Of a stretch of DNA of 7,302 bases, positions 1 to 7,034 are shown one piece after another. Numbering within the stretch: the stretch's first letter is position 1; each line of letters begins with the position of its first letter. Below the pieces are notes generated by a model, which ran no database searches, had not been told where the DNA came from, and saw only the letters and a list, made by a program, of their open reading frames with translations. The DNA is from JASEHD01 sp964471945 (lineage in GTDB: Bacteria; Bacteroidota; Ignavibacteria; UBA10030; SZUA-254): positions 1-7,302 of the forward strand of contig CAYYIJ010000098.1 of the NCBI GenBank assembly GCA_964471945.1, read 5' to 3'. The translations under genes were made by a program, and so were the position numbers.

Positions 1-1
1 T

Positions 2-70
2 TTTTGTTTCTTTCCAAAAAAATCCCTAATTTATCACAACATTTTAAATGATATTCATAAAATACAATGA
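2..70 (+). CDS. nuoM: probable 3' end of nuoM (NADH-quinone oxidoreductase subunit M), partial
   Basis: The frame starting at base 2 is open from the window edge to a TGA at 68-70, giving 22 codons. That TGA overlaps the ATG of nuoN at 67-69 in an ATGA arrangement, typical of translationally coupled genes. nuoM normally lies directly upstream of nuoN in complex I operons. The tail contains a FFPKK stretch followed by spaced hydrophobic residues. This loosely recalls the YP(K/Q)P-like end of NuoM, after which come a short helix and the stop. The match is too short to prove identity, so the call rests mainly on the overlap and on known nuo gene order. The 66 bases before nuoN could instead be non-coding leader. 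Confidence 0.4.
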   Translation, partial: FCFFPKKSLIYHNILNDIHKIQ

Positions 71-1491
71 ACTATCCAAGCTCTGAACTCTTTGCTATAG
101 CACCAATAATTTCTATAACTATTGTATCTCTTATCGTTTTGCTTGTAGAAGCGCTGATAAAACAAAGTGAACGTCTAAGTTATTGGATAAGTGTGGTGGG
201 TTTAGTCGTTACAGTTTACTTTTCGTTACTAACGATAGAACTTTCGGGAACAGCATTCAATCGAATGGTAACAGTCGGTGGATTCGGGAGTATGTTTGCA
301 ACACTCTTCAGCATTGCTGCACTTCTAACAATTGTTCTATCGCGAGATTATCTCAAAAAAGAACATGCTAACTTCGGTGAGTTTTATCTTCTCATTCTAT
401 TCTCGACACTGGGAATGATGTTGATGGCATCAGCAGCTGATTTAATCGTGATTTTTCTTGGCTTAGAAGTAATGTCGATTTGTCTTTACGTTCTTGCTGG
501 TTTCTTGCGGAAGAAAGTGTTATCAAACGAATCATCGCTTAAATACTTTTTACTCGGTGCATTTGCAACGGGATTTCTTCTCTATGGAATAGCCCTTCTA
601 TACGGCACATCTGGAACAACAAACATATCTTTCATCGTTCAGAATAGCTCAACTCTATCTGCTTCACCGTTTTTCTGGATAGGAATTGGTTTACTGATAG
701 TGGGATTAGCATTCAAAGTAGGTGCGGTACCTTTTCATATGTGGGTACCTGATGTTTATCAAGGTTCACCGACAACGGTTTCCGGCTTTATGGCGACTGG
801 AGCAAAGGCAGCCGCTTTTGCAGCGTTCGTGTTAATCTTCATTAATCCACAATCTCCAAATCCAGAGCAGGTTAAAACTGTTCTCGCAGTTATCTCTGCG
901 GCATCAATGATAGTAGGAAACATCATCGCTATTTCTCAATCGAACATCAAACGTATGCTTGCATACTCAAGCATAGCCCATGCAGGTTACATGCTGGCAG
1001 GATTAGCTGCTGGAAATGATCTCGGAAGAAGCGGAATTCTTTTTTATCTTGTCGTTTATACATTCATGAACATCGGTGCGTTTGGTATTCTCTCACTTCT
1101 TGAAAGGGAAGAAGATAAAAATCTCACATTCGATGATTACGCGGGTCTCGGATTTAAGAAGCCGTTTCTTGCTGCGTTGATGTCGATATTTATGTTTTCA
1201 CTTGCGGGCATTCCACCGTTTGCGGGTTTCTTCGGAAAGTATTACGTTTTCGTTGCAGCCATTAATGCAAACTTAACATGGCTTGCCATTCTCGGTGTGC
1301 TGATGAGTGTTGTATCGGTGTATTATTATCTCCGCTTAACTGTAGTGATGTACTTCAAGGAAGGGGAGATGCAAGTAGAAGGAATAATTTCAAAAACGAG
1401 CTTAGCTGTTTTAACAATTGCAGCGATAATTATCATCGAACTCGGTGTATATCCGAGCTCGATTCTTACCGTCATTAACAATCTCAATTGA
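67..1491 (+). CDS. nuoN: NADH-quinone oxidoreductase subunit N (complex I membrane arm)
   Basis: This 474-residue, very hydrophobic protein is one of the three antiporter-like subunits of the complex I membrane arm, coupling NADH oxidation to proton translocation across the inner membrane. The charged residues of the proton path are present. Glu134 lies in GLEVMS and Lys159 in SSLKY. Lys217 lies in AFKVGAVPFHMW, Lys247 in FMATGAKAAAF and Lys391 in FAGFFGKYYVF. They correspond to E133, K158, K217, K247 and K395 of the E. coli protein as I recall them. The broken-helix region VPDVYQGSPTTV (227-238) is typical of the family. Length is normal for NuoN with about 14 transmembrane helices. No Shine-Dalgarno site precedes the ATG, consistent with coupling to the upstream reading frame through ATGA. 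The gene ends three bases before nnr, so it is probably last in the nuo operon with readthrough into nnr. NuoL and NuoM are related, but gene order and length favour NuoN. Confidence 0.96.
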   Translation: MNYPSSELFAIAPIISITIVSLIVLLVEALIKQSERLSYWISVVGLVVTVYFSLLTIELSGTAFNRMVTVGGFGSMFATLFSIAALLTIVLSRDYLKKEHANFGEFYLLILFSTLGMMLMASAADLIVIFLGLEVMSICLYVLAGFLRKKVLSNESSLKYFLLGAFATGFLLYGIALLYGTSGTTNISFIVQNSSTLSASPFFWIGIGLLIVGLAFKVGAVPFHMWVPDVYQGSPTTVSGFMATGAKAAAFAAFVLIFINPQSPNPEQVKTVLAVISAASMIVGNIIAISQSNIKRMLAYSSIAHAGYMLAGLAAGNDLGRSGILFYLVVYTFMNIGAFGILSLLEREEDKNLTFDDYAGLGFKKPFLAALMSIFMFSLAGIPPFAGFFGKYYVFVAAINANLTWLAILGVLMSVVSVYYYLRLTVVMYFKEGEMQVEGIISKTSLAVLTIAAIIIIELGVYPSSILTVINNLN

Positions 1492-1494
1492 TTT

Positions 1495-3075
1495 ATGGAA
1501 GTTGTTGTCACATCGGCTGAGATGCAGGCATGTGACCGATATGCCATCGATACTTTGAAAATTCCCAGCTTGATTTTAATGGAGAATGCTGGTCGTGGAG
1601 TAGTTGAGATGATGGAAGGGCATTTCGGTCCTATGGTAGGAAAAACAATTCTTGTAGTTTGTGGAAAAGGAAACAACGGCGGTGACGGATATGTGGTAGC
1701 GCGGCACTTATTTAATCGTGGTGCAAAGATAATTGTTGTATTGATTGGAAAAGCATCTGAACTTAAAGGAGATGCAAAAACAAACTTTGAAAATATCCGA
1801 CAGATGGCTTTGAGGTTCAAAAAGAGTGGAATGCTCCAGATAAAAGAGTTGAAATCCAAACGAATGTTAAAACTGCTCCCGAGAGCTGACATTGTTGTCG
1901 ATGCCATTTTCGGAACTGGATTTTCTGGCAAAGTCCGTGAACCTTACAAATCTGTTATTGATTGGATAAATAAATATAATGCAAAAAAGGTGAGTATCGA
2001 CATTCCATCGGGTCTGAATGCTGATAGTGGCGATATCGAAAATGTTGCAATAAAATCGGATTTGACTGTTACGATGGGATTGAAAAAGATTGGCTTAATT
2101 ATTGGCAATGGAATAAGTTACAGTGGGAAAATTGAAGTTGTTGATATTTCAATGCCCCGGGAGATTATTGCCTTTCAGAAACCAAAAACATTTGTTGTTC
2201 ATCCAGAAGATGTTCGAAAGATTTTACCAAAGCGACCGCTTAATGCTCACAAACATAGTGTTGGGAAAATATTCGTTCTTGCTGGCTCGCCGGGATTTAC
2301 CGGAGCAGCGGCAATGACAGCTAGTACCGCTATGAGATCAGGCGCCGGAGCAGTTATACTTGGAACACCGAACTCAGTCTATCCGATTTTAGCAAAAAAG
2401 CTGACGGAGGTGATGGTTGAGCCGTTGCCAGATACAGAAGAAGGTACACTAAGTCGTGCCGCATACGATAAAATTCTTGGTCATCTGAAATGGTCAGATT
2501 TGATGATATGTGGTCCTGGTATTTCTCGGAATCCAGAGACATGTAAATTGGTTTGGCGAATTATTTCAGAATATAATAAACCGTTACTCATCGACGCCGA
2601 CGGATTGAATAATCTATCTGAAAAGATTTCATTCTTAAAAAACCATAAAAGTAGAGATATCATCATAACTCCTCACACGGGAGAGCTTTCTCGGCTAACC
2701 GGAATCTCGTCCGCTGAAATCGAAAAGGATCGTGTAAGTATTGCACGACAAGTAGCTAGACAGTTTGGACTTACACTTGTCCTGAAAGGTGCACCTACTG
2801 TAACAGCAAATGAGGATGGATATGTTTACATAAACTCGACCGGAAACCCGGGTATGGCATCGGCTGGAATGGGAGATATTCTTGCAGGGCTAATTGGTGG
2901 ATTATGGGCTCAAGGAATGAATAGAACGGAAGCAGCCTATGTAGGAGTTTATCTTCATGGTTATGCTGGTGATCTTGCAAAGAATAAATATGGAGAAAGA
3001 AGTTTGCTTGCTATGGATGTCCAAGATTTTCTTCCCAAATCCATTCTTGAAATAGAAGGCAATATCTCATTGTGA
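1495..3075 (+). CDS. nnr: bifunctional NAD(P)H-hydrate epimerase / ADP-dependent NAD(P)H-hydrate dehydratase
   Basis: This 526-residue enzyme repairs NADHX and NADPHX, the hydrated forms of the cofactors. The N-terminal half (about 1-220) is the YjeF_N epimerase that interconverts the R and S hydrates, with MENAG at 29-33, the glycine-rich loop GKGNNGGDG at 57-65 and IDIPSGLNADSG at 168-179. The C-terminal half (about 235-515) is the ribokinase-like dehydratase that uses ADP to restore NAD(P)H. It has KHSVGKIFVLAGSPG (253-267), the ITPHTGELSRL motif (391-401) and the NPGMASAGMGD anion-hole/catalytic segment ending at Asp461. Both active sites look intact and the length is that of full fusions such as E. 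coli YjeF (Nnr). The gene begins 3 bp after nuoN without an obvious ribosome site and overlaps the next gene by GTGA at its end, so all three are probably cotranscribed. Linking NAD(P)H repair to complex I is sensible, but functional coupling is inference. Confidence 0.95.
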   Translation: MEVVVTSAEMQACDRYAIDTLKIPSLILMENAGRGVVEMMEGHFGPMVGKTILVVCGKGNNGGDGYVVARHLFNRGAKIIVVLIGKASELKGDAKTNFENIRQMALRFKKSGMLQIKELKSKRMLKLLPRADIVVDAIFGTGFSGKVREPYKSVIDWINKYNAKKVSIDIPSGLNADSGDIENVAIKSDLTVTMGLKKIGLIIGNGISYSGKIEVVDISMPREIIAFQKPKTFVVHPEDVRKILPKRPLNAHKHSVGKIFVLAGSPGFTGAAAMTASTAMRSGAGAVILGTPNSVYPILAKKLTEVMVEPLPDTEEGTLSRAAYDKILGHLKWSDLMICGPGISRNPETCKLVWRIISEYNKPLLIDADGLNNLSEKISFLKNHKSRDIIITPHTGELSRLTGISSAEIEKDRVSIARQVARQFGLTLVLKGAPTVTANEDGYVYINSTGNPGMASAGMGDILAGLIGGLWAQGMNRTEAAYVGVYLHGYAGDLAKNKYGERSLLAMDVQDFLPKSILEIEGNISL

Positions 3076-3467
3076 GCATACAATTTAGACATTTTCTTAG
3101 ATACCAATTCCCAGCGATAGGATGGGCATTATTCATATTTAGTGCTTCATCTATTCCGGCAAGATATTTACCATCGCACACAATTTTAAAATTCGACAAA
3201 GCAATACACGTAACACTTTTTTTTGTTTTCGGAATTTTAGTATACCGTGCGTTAGAAACTAACTCAAAAAGAAATTCATTCAGTTGGGGAAGATTATTTT
3301 TATCAATTTTTATTGTTGTGCTTTACGGTGTTTTAGATGAAACTTATCAGGGTACTGTACCCGGAAGGACTCTTGATATTTGGGACGCAATAGCCAACTC
3401 GGTTGGAGGAATACTTGCTGGAGGAATTATATATTTATATTTCCGTAGACGGTATCCTGCTCCCTAA
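3072..3467 (+). CDS. VanZ-family small membrane protein
   Basis: This 131-residue protein has about four membrane segments, near residues 12-29, 44-60, 74-88 and 108-124. It carries the VanZ signature: Asp42-Lys43 and His46 before the second helix (FDKAIHVTLFF), then DETYQ (89-93), PGR (97-99), DIWD (102-105) and Asn109 with Gly112. The founding member, VanZ of enterococci, gives low-level teicoplanin resistance. Most chromosomal homologues have no known role, so a resistance function should not be inferred here. The GTG start at 3072 overlaps the TGA of nnr by 4 bases, which strongly supports this start and coupled translation. A 51-bp A+T-rich gap separates it from tgt, with no terminator that I can see. 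VanZ-like genes often occur as isolated housekeeping neighbours, and this placement gives no further clue. Confidence 0.85.
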   Translation: MSIQFRHFLRYQFPAIGWALFIFSASSIPARYLPSHTILKFDKAIHVTLFFVFGILVYRALETNSKRNSFSWGRLFLSIFIVVLYGVLDETYQGTVPGRTLDIWDAIANSVGGILAGGIIYLYFRRRYPAP

Positions 3468-3518
3468 TCGTAATAATATTATTTTGGTTTTACCTTTCTA
3501 AATTCGTAAATTAGTGGT

Positions 3519-4558
3519 GTGCAGTTTGTTCTTGAACATATCAACGGTAAAGCTAGAGCCGGAAAAATAATTACTGATCATGGTATATTTCAAACACCCA
3601 CATTCATGCCAGTGGGAACACAGGGATCGGTGAAAACGATGACACAATCAGATCTTGAAGAAATTGGTGCAGAGATAATTTTAAGTAACACGTATCATTT
3701 GTATTTACGACCCGGAATTGAAATACTTCATCAGGCAGGTGGACTGCACAAATTCATGAGTTGGAACCGACCGATCTTAACAGATAGTGGTGGTTATCAG
3801 GTATTCAGCTTATCAGATCTAAGAAAGATGGAAGAAGAAGGTGTTCAGTTCCGATCACATTTTGATGGTTCACTTCACAAGTTTACACCCGAGAGCGTTG
3901 TTGATATTCAACGTTTTCTCGGTTCGGATATCATGATGGTTTTGGATGAATGTACACCGTTTCCTTGTGAGAAAAATTATGCACTTGAATCGAACGAGTT
4001 AACATTAAGATGGGCTGAAAGATGTAAAAAAAGGTTTCAATCTTCTGTAGAATTGTATGGGCACTCTCAAGCACTATTCGGAATTGTACAAGGAAGTGTC
4101 TATCCCGACATTCGGGAGCATTCATCGAAAATCCTTACTGATATGGATTTTGATGGTTACGCTATAGGTGGTTTAGCTGTTGGTGAACCTGTAGATCAGA
4201 TGTATGAAATGGTTGAAGTTTGTACTGGCATTCTTCCAACTAACAAAGCGCGGTATTTAATGGGTGTCGGAACACCGAAAAATCTATTAGAAGCTATTGA
4301 GCGAGGCGTGGATATGTTTGATTGTGTTCTTCCCACACGCAATGGTCGAAATGCACAGTTATTTACTCAAAATGGTGTTGTCAATATAACCAATGCTCAG
4401 TACAAGGATGATTTTACATCTGTTGATGGTGAATGCGAATGTTATACATGTCGGAATTTCGCACGCGCATACATTCGACATCTTTTTATGGTAAAAGAAA
4501 TATTGGGCTTGCAACTTGCAACATATCATAATTTGTATTATTATTTATGGTTAATGCG
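3519..4558 (+). CDS. tgt: queuine/preQ1 tRNA-ribosyltransferase, 3' end lost in the assembly gap
   Basis: Tgt exchanges guanine 34 in the anticodon of tRNAs for Asp, Asn, His and Tyr for the queuosine precursor preQ1. 346 codons plus two bases are visible. The signature PVGTQGSVKTM lies at 31-41. The general acid/base Asp89 is in LTDSGGYQVFSL, the substrate-site motif GGLAVGEP is at 217-224, and the nucleophile Asp268 is in MFDCVLPTRNGRN. The zinc site Cys306, Cys308, Cys311 and His337 is complete. Sequence is lost after LWLM; the last two bases, CG, must begin an Arg codon, matching the LMR that usually follows. The family is about 370-380 residues, so roughly 25-30 residues are hidden in the gap. 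The gene is therefore incomplete in the assembly, not shown to be broken. The start is GTG at 3519, just after an in-frame TAA at 3507, with no Shine-Dalgarno site; QFVLEHINGKARAG fits the usual N-terminus. tgt next to yajC is a widely conserved pair. Confidence 0.96.
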
Positions 4559-4658
4559 NNNNNNNNNNNNNNNNNNNNNNNNNNNNNNNNNNNNNNNNNN
4601 NNNNNNNNNNNNNNNNNNNNNNNNNNNNNNNNNNNNNNNNNNNNNNNNNNNNNNNNNN
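4559..4658. other. assembly gap (100 N)
   Basis: Exactly 100 N bases, the conventional length for a scaffold gap of unknown size. It hides the 3' end of tgt. The sequence resumes one base before the ribosome binding site of yajC. The usual length of Tgt predicts about 75-95 missing coding bases plus a short spacer, so the true gap may be close to 100 bp. A larger insertion cannot be excluded. Confidence 0.99.
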
Positions 4659-4659
4659 T

Positions 4660-4664
4660 AGGAG
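4660..4664 (+). promoter_or_regulatory. ribosome binding site that sets the TTG start of yajC
   Basis: AGGAG lies five bases before TTG at 4670. It is the best Shine-Dalgarno match in the window, and it is the reason for preferring the TTG over the downstream ATG at 4694. Confidence 0.75.
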
Positions 4665-4669
4665 ATACT

Positions 4670-5008
4670 TTGAATATAATTCATTTACTTGCAATGGCAC
4701 CATCAGATGGTGGACAAGGCGGCGGCATGTTCAGCACACTTATCATGTTTGCCTTGATCATTTTAATTTTTTATTTCATGATTCTACGACCGCAACAGAA
4801 ACGAGCAAAGGAGCGTGAAAAGTTACTCAGCAGTGTCGAGAAGGGCGATAAAGTTATTTTAGGCGGTGGTGAGCATGGTACCGTGATAGGATTGGAAGAT
4901 AAAACCGTTCTCGTTCAGATTGCCGATAACGTGAAAGTTAAATATGAGAGGTCGGCAATCGTGTCAGTAGTTCGAAGTACGTCAGATTCAATCGGGAAAA
5001 CCGGTTAA
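4670..5008 (+). CDS. yajC: preprotein translocase subunit YajC
   Basis: This is a small single-pass inner-membrane protein of 112 residues that associates with SecDF in the Sec holotranslocon. A short N-terminus with a glycine-rich stretch (PSDGGQGGGM, 11-20) precedes one membrane helix (about 21-38). The family hallmark ILRPQQKRAKE (38-48) follows, then a cytoplasmic domain with KGDKVILGGGEHGTVIG (58-74) and IADNVKVKYERSAI (84-97). I choose TTG at 4670 because AGGAG at 4660-4664 lies 5 bases upstream and because MNIIHLLAMAP resembles YajC N-termini. ATG at 4694 is a shorter alternative without a comparable ribosome site. Reading further upstream would only pass into the N gap. yajC commonly sits between tgt and secD; here ribBA follows 21 bp later, so the secDF partner genes must lie elsewhere. 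Confidence 0.93.
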   Translation: MNIIHLLAMAPSDGGQGGGMFSTLIMFALIILIFYFMILRPQQKRAKEREKLLSSVEKGDKVILGGGEHGTVIGLEDKTVLVQIADNVKVKYERSAIVSVVRSTSDSIGKTG

Positions 5009-5017
5009 ATTGTTTTT

Positions 5018-5023
5018 AAAGGA
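5018..5023 (+). promoter_or_regulatory. ribosome binding site that sets the GTG start of ribBA
   Basis: AAAGGA ends six bases before the GTG at 5030. The nearby ATG at 5028 reads ATG TGA and cannot be the start, so this site supports GTG initiation. Confidence 0.65.
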
Positions 5024-5029
5024 TTCGAT

Positions 5030-6256
5030 GTGAGCAGAGAGCATTTTAAATTCAGTACCGTTGATCATGCGATAAAGGATTTTCAGAAGGGGAAAATCAT
5101 CATTGTTGTAGATGACGAAGATCGTGAGAACGAAGGTGACTTTGTATTTGCTGCCGAAAAATCAACTACTGAAGCGATTAACTTCATGGCAAAGCATGCC
5201 CGTGGAATCATCTGTGTTGCATTAACCGAGCATCGAACGAAGGAATTATCACTAAATCCGATGGTTGAAAGCAATACATCTCTGCACGAAACATCATTTA
5301 CTGTATCAGTAGATTATATACATGGTACAAGCACTGGAGTTTCAGCTCATGACAGAAATGCCACAGTGCATTCTTTGATCGATCCAAAAACTAAACCGAG
5401 TGATCTTGCACGTCCTGGACATATATTTCCTTTACGAGCGATGGAAGGCGGAGTTCTGCGTCGAGCCGGTCATACCGAAGCTGTAGTTGATCTTTGTCGA
5501 TTAGCAAATTTGTATCCGGGAGGGGTACTTTGTGAAATCATGAATGACGATGGCTCGATGGCTAAGGTATATGATCTTATGCAGATTGCTCAACATTTTC
5601 ATCTGCATATAATCTCGGTTCAGGATATTATTCAATATCGAATTCAAAGCGAAAAATTGGTACAACGAATTGTTTCTACAAATATCCCGACAAAATATGG
5701 TAAATTCGATATACATATTTATAAAAGCGAAAATGATAACAAAGAACATCTAGCACTTGTTAAGGGTGAAATAAATTCTGAAAAACCAACACTAGTTCGT
5801 GTACACTCTGAATGTTTGACTGGTGATGTCTTCGGTTCAATTCGCTGCGATTGTAATGATCAACTTGTTGCATCACTCAGGATGGTTGAAAAAGAGGGAA
5901 ATGGTATCCTCCTTTATATGCGGCAAGAAGGACGAGGTATCGGTTTGATGAATAAGTTAAAAGCTTACAAACTTCAGGATGAAGGATTGGATACAGTGGA
6001 AGCAAATGAAAAATTAGGGTTTAGGCCCGACCTGAGAGATTACGGAATCGGAGCACAAATCCTAAGAGATTTGGGTGTTCGACAAATTCGATTAATGACA
6101 AATAACCCCAAAAAGATAGTTGGTTTACATGGTTATGGGTTGGATATCGTTGAACGTGTCCCACTCGAAGTTAAGCCCCATGAGCATAACGAAAAGTATC
6201 TTAAAGCTAAACGCGACAAATTGGGTCATTTAATCTTACTCGGACCAAAGAAATAA
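5030..6256 (+). CDS. ribBA: bifunctional 3,4-dihydroxy-2-butanone-4-phosphate synthase / GTP cyclohydrolase II
   Basis: This 408-residue fusion carries out the two entry reactions of riboflavin synthesis in the cytosol. The RibB half (about 1-205) makes dihydroxybutanone phosphate from ribulose 5-phosphate. It shows the acidic loop DDEDRENEGD (28-37), HGTSTGVSAHDR (98-109) and the metal-ligand histidine His148 in RAGHTEAVVDL. The RibA half (about 206-408) opens GTP. Its zinc cysteines Cys262, Cys273 and Cys275 lie in SECLTGDVFGSIRCDC. MRQEGRGIGL (297-306), Asp334/Arg336 in RPDLRDYG and TNNPKK (357-362) are also present. Both active sites look complete. The GTG start at 5030 has AAAGGA at 5018-5023 at good spacing; the ATG two bases earlier runs straight into TGA. 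The gene follows yajC by 21 bp and is probably cotranscribed. I see no FMN riboswitch, and there is no room for one in the 21-bp spacer. A strong terminator follows. Confidence 0.96.
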   Translation: MSREHFKFSTVDHAIKDFQKGKIIIVVDDEDRENEGDFVFAAEKSTTEAINFMAKHARGIICVALTEHRTKELSLNPMVESNTSLHETSFTVSVDYIHGTSTGVSAHDRNATVHSLIDPKTKPSDLARPGHIFPLRAMEGGVLRRAGHTEAVVDLCRLANLYPGGVLCEIMNDDGSMAKVYDLMQIAQHFHLHIISVQDIIQYRIQSEKLVQRIVSTNIPTKYGKFDIHIYKSENDNKEHLALVKGEINSEKPTLVRVHSECLTGDVFGSIRCDCNDQLVASLRMVEKEGNGILLYMRQEGRGIGLMNKLKAYKLQDEGLDTVEANEKLGFRPDLRDYGIGAQILRDLGVRQIRLMTNNPKKIVGLHGYGLDIVERVPLEVKPHEHNEKYLKAKRDKLGHLILLGPKK

Positions 6257-6313
6257 ATTTTACTTGCTTTTCTAATTTCCATGTTGTAAATTTAATAAAG
6301 AAATCAATTCAAT

Positions 6314-6348
6314 AGCCATCACTGATTATTGTGATGGCTCTTTTTTTT
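6314..6348 (+). terminator. rho-independent terminator after ribBA
   Basis: A perfect 9-bp stem, AGCCATCAC (6314-6322) with GTGATGGCT (6331-6339), closes an 8-base loop. After one C comes a run of eight T (6341-6348). It lies 57 bp past the ribBA stop and should end transcription of the upstream genes, leaving greA as a separate unit. It is the strongest intrinsic terminator in the window. Confidence 0.93.
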
Positions 6349-6373
6349 GTCAATATTTTTTCATATTTATCAT
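6347..6373 (+). promoter_or_regulatory. possible weak promoter for greA
   Basis: TTGTCA (6347-6352) and TATCAT (6368-6373) resemble -35 and -10 boxes, but the 15-bp spacer is short. The -35 box overlaps the T-run of the preceding terminator. A promoter is expected here because greA starts at 6396, just after a strong terminator. No good TAnnTTTG element is visible. The assignment is tentative. Confidence 0.25.
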
Positions 6374-6395
6374 GGTTTTTCTTTTATGGTGATTT

Positions 6396-6884
6396 ATGAG
6401 TGAGAATAAAAATAATGGAATTATATATCTCACTCGGGAACGATTGGTAGAACTCGAACACGAGCTTCACGATCTTAAGTTCCATGGGCGGGCAGAAATG
6501 GCTCAAAAAATTCAGGAAGCTCGTAGTCATGGTGATTTATCTGAGAATGCAGAATATAATGCAGCCAAAGAAGCTCAACAACATCTCGAAATGAAAATTA
6601 CTAAACTTGAGCAAACATTGGCACGTGCGCGAATTATTCAAAGTAAAGACCTTCCGAACGATAAAGTATATATTCTATCAACTGTTAAGTTGAGAGACCT
6701 ACGTTCGAAAGAAACTGTTACTTATATGTTGGTCTCACCTGAGGAAGCCGATTTTGAAAAGAATAAAATTTCAGTAACTTCCCCATTAGGTAAAGGTTTA
6801 ATGGGAAAGACTCAAGGTGAAAAAGCGATAATTTCTGTCCCCGCCGGAACGCTCGAGTACGAAATTCTAGAAATTTCTCGTTAA
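6396..6884 (+). CDS. greA: transcription elongation factor GreA
   Basis: This 162-residue protein enters the secondary channel of stalled, backtracked RNA polymerase and stimulates cleavage of the transcript 3' end. The N-terminal coiled coil (about 13-82) contains the family signature ARSHGDLSENAEYNAAKEAQ (42-61). Its acidic tip residues Asp47 and Glu50 correspond to Asp41 and Glu44 of E. coli GreA. The C-terminal FKBP-like domain (about 88-161) has the typical EEADFEKNKISVTSPLGKGLMGK run (115-137) and ends in LEYEILEI. Length is normal. The ATG at 6396 is the first possible start after an in-frame TGA at 6390, with only a weak GGTG nearby as ribosome site. GreB is less likely given the acidic-tip context and C-terminal sequence. 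The gene stands alone between the ribBA terminator and the tRNA promoter. The rest of the 193-bp spacer after it holds a probable CYTH-gene remnant. Confidence 0.95.
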   Translation: MSENKNNGIIYLTRERLVELEHELHDLKFHGRAEMAQKIQEARSHGDLSENAEYNAAKEAQQHLEMKITKLEQTLARARIIQSKDLPNDKVYILSTVKLRDLRSKETVTYMLVSPEEADFEKNKISVTSPLGKGLMGKTQGEKAIISVPAGTLEYEILEISR

Positions 6885-6908
6885 CTTTTTTACTCCATAC
6901 CACAAAAT

Positions 6909-7013
6909 CTAGAAATCAATGCTAAAAACTATATTAATGAAATCGATGGATTAGGAAAATTCATTGAATTCGAAATATCCAAAAAAAATGATACTCATGA
7001 GGCGAAAGATTAG
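6909..7013 (+). pseudogene. probable C-terminal remnant of a CYTH-domain (class IV adenylate cyclase-like) gene
   Basis: One frame from about 6909 to a TAG at 7011-7013 reads NAKNYINEIDGLGKFIEFEI at 6918-6977, followed by SKKNDTHEAKD. The segment (D/N)E(V/I)(E/D)GLG.F(I/V)E(F/L)E is the hallmark of the distal strands of the CYTH tunnel fold, found in CyaB-type adenylate cyclases and thiamine-triphosphatase relatives. Complete members are about 170-180 residues. Here only some 34 residues are recognisable, with no start codon, no ribosome site and no N-terminal ExExK motif. The frame is the same as greA and is separated from it only by the greA TAA and about eight unrelated codons. I read it as a degraded leftover of a gene that once followed greA. 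The match comes from memory of the family pattern, not an alignment, and the fragment is short, so confidence is moderate. Confidence 0.42.
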
Positions 7014-7034
7014 CGTAAAATATAGAAATATATA

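Noticed and set aside
1326..1931. 201-codon open frame on the - strand
   Set aside because: It is antisense to nuoN and nnr, both well supported, and shows no recognisable domain; codon bias of the sense genes explains it.
3072..3467. VanZ-like gene as a glycopeptide resistance determinant
   Set aside because: Family membership is clear, but there are no vanHAX or regulatory genes nearby, and chromosomal VanZ-like proteins are mostly of unknown function.
3472..3483. 12-bp palindrome AATAATATTATT between the vanZ-like gene and tgt
   Set aside because: Pure A/T palindromes of this size are expected by chance in such A+T-rich spacers; there is no T run or operator context.
4547..5008. Longer yajC reading frame starting before the N gap
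   Set aside because: The frame only extends upstream because N bases contain no stop. Its ATG lies inside tgt in another frame, and the real start is TTG at 4670 with AGGAG.
6257..6313. Spacer between the ribBA stop and the terminator searched for a small gene
   Set aside because: It is only 57 bp and A+T-rich, with no start codon and ribosome site pair and no recognisable peptide.
6854..6891. Hairpin-like sequence over the greA stop codon followed by six T
   Set aside because: GAAATT can pair with AATTTC and CGA with TCG, but only with a 4-base bulge, and the T run is offset by four bases. Too weak to call a terminator, though some termination here is possible.
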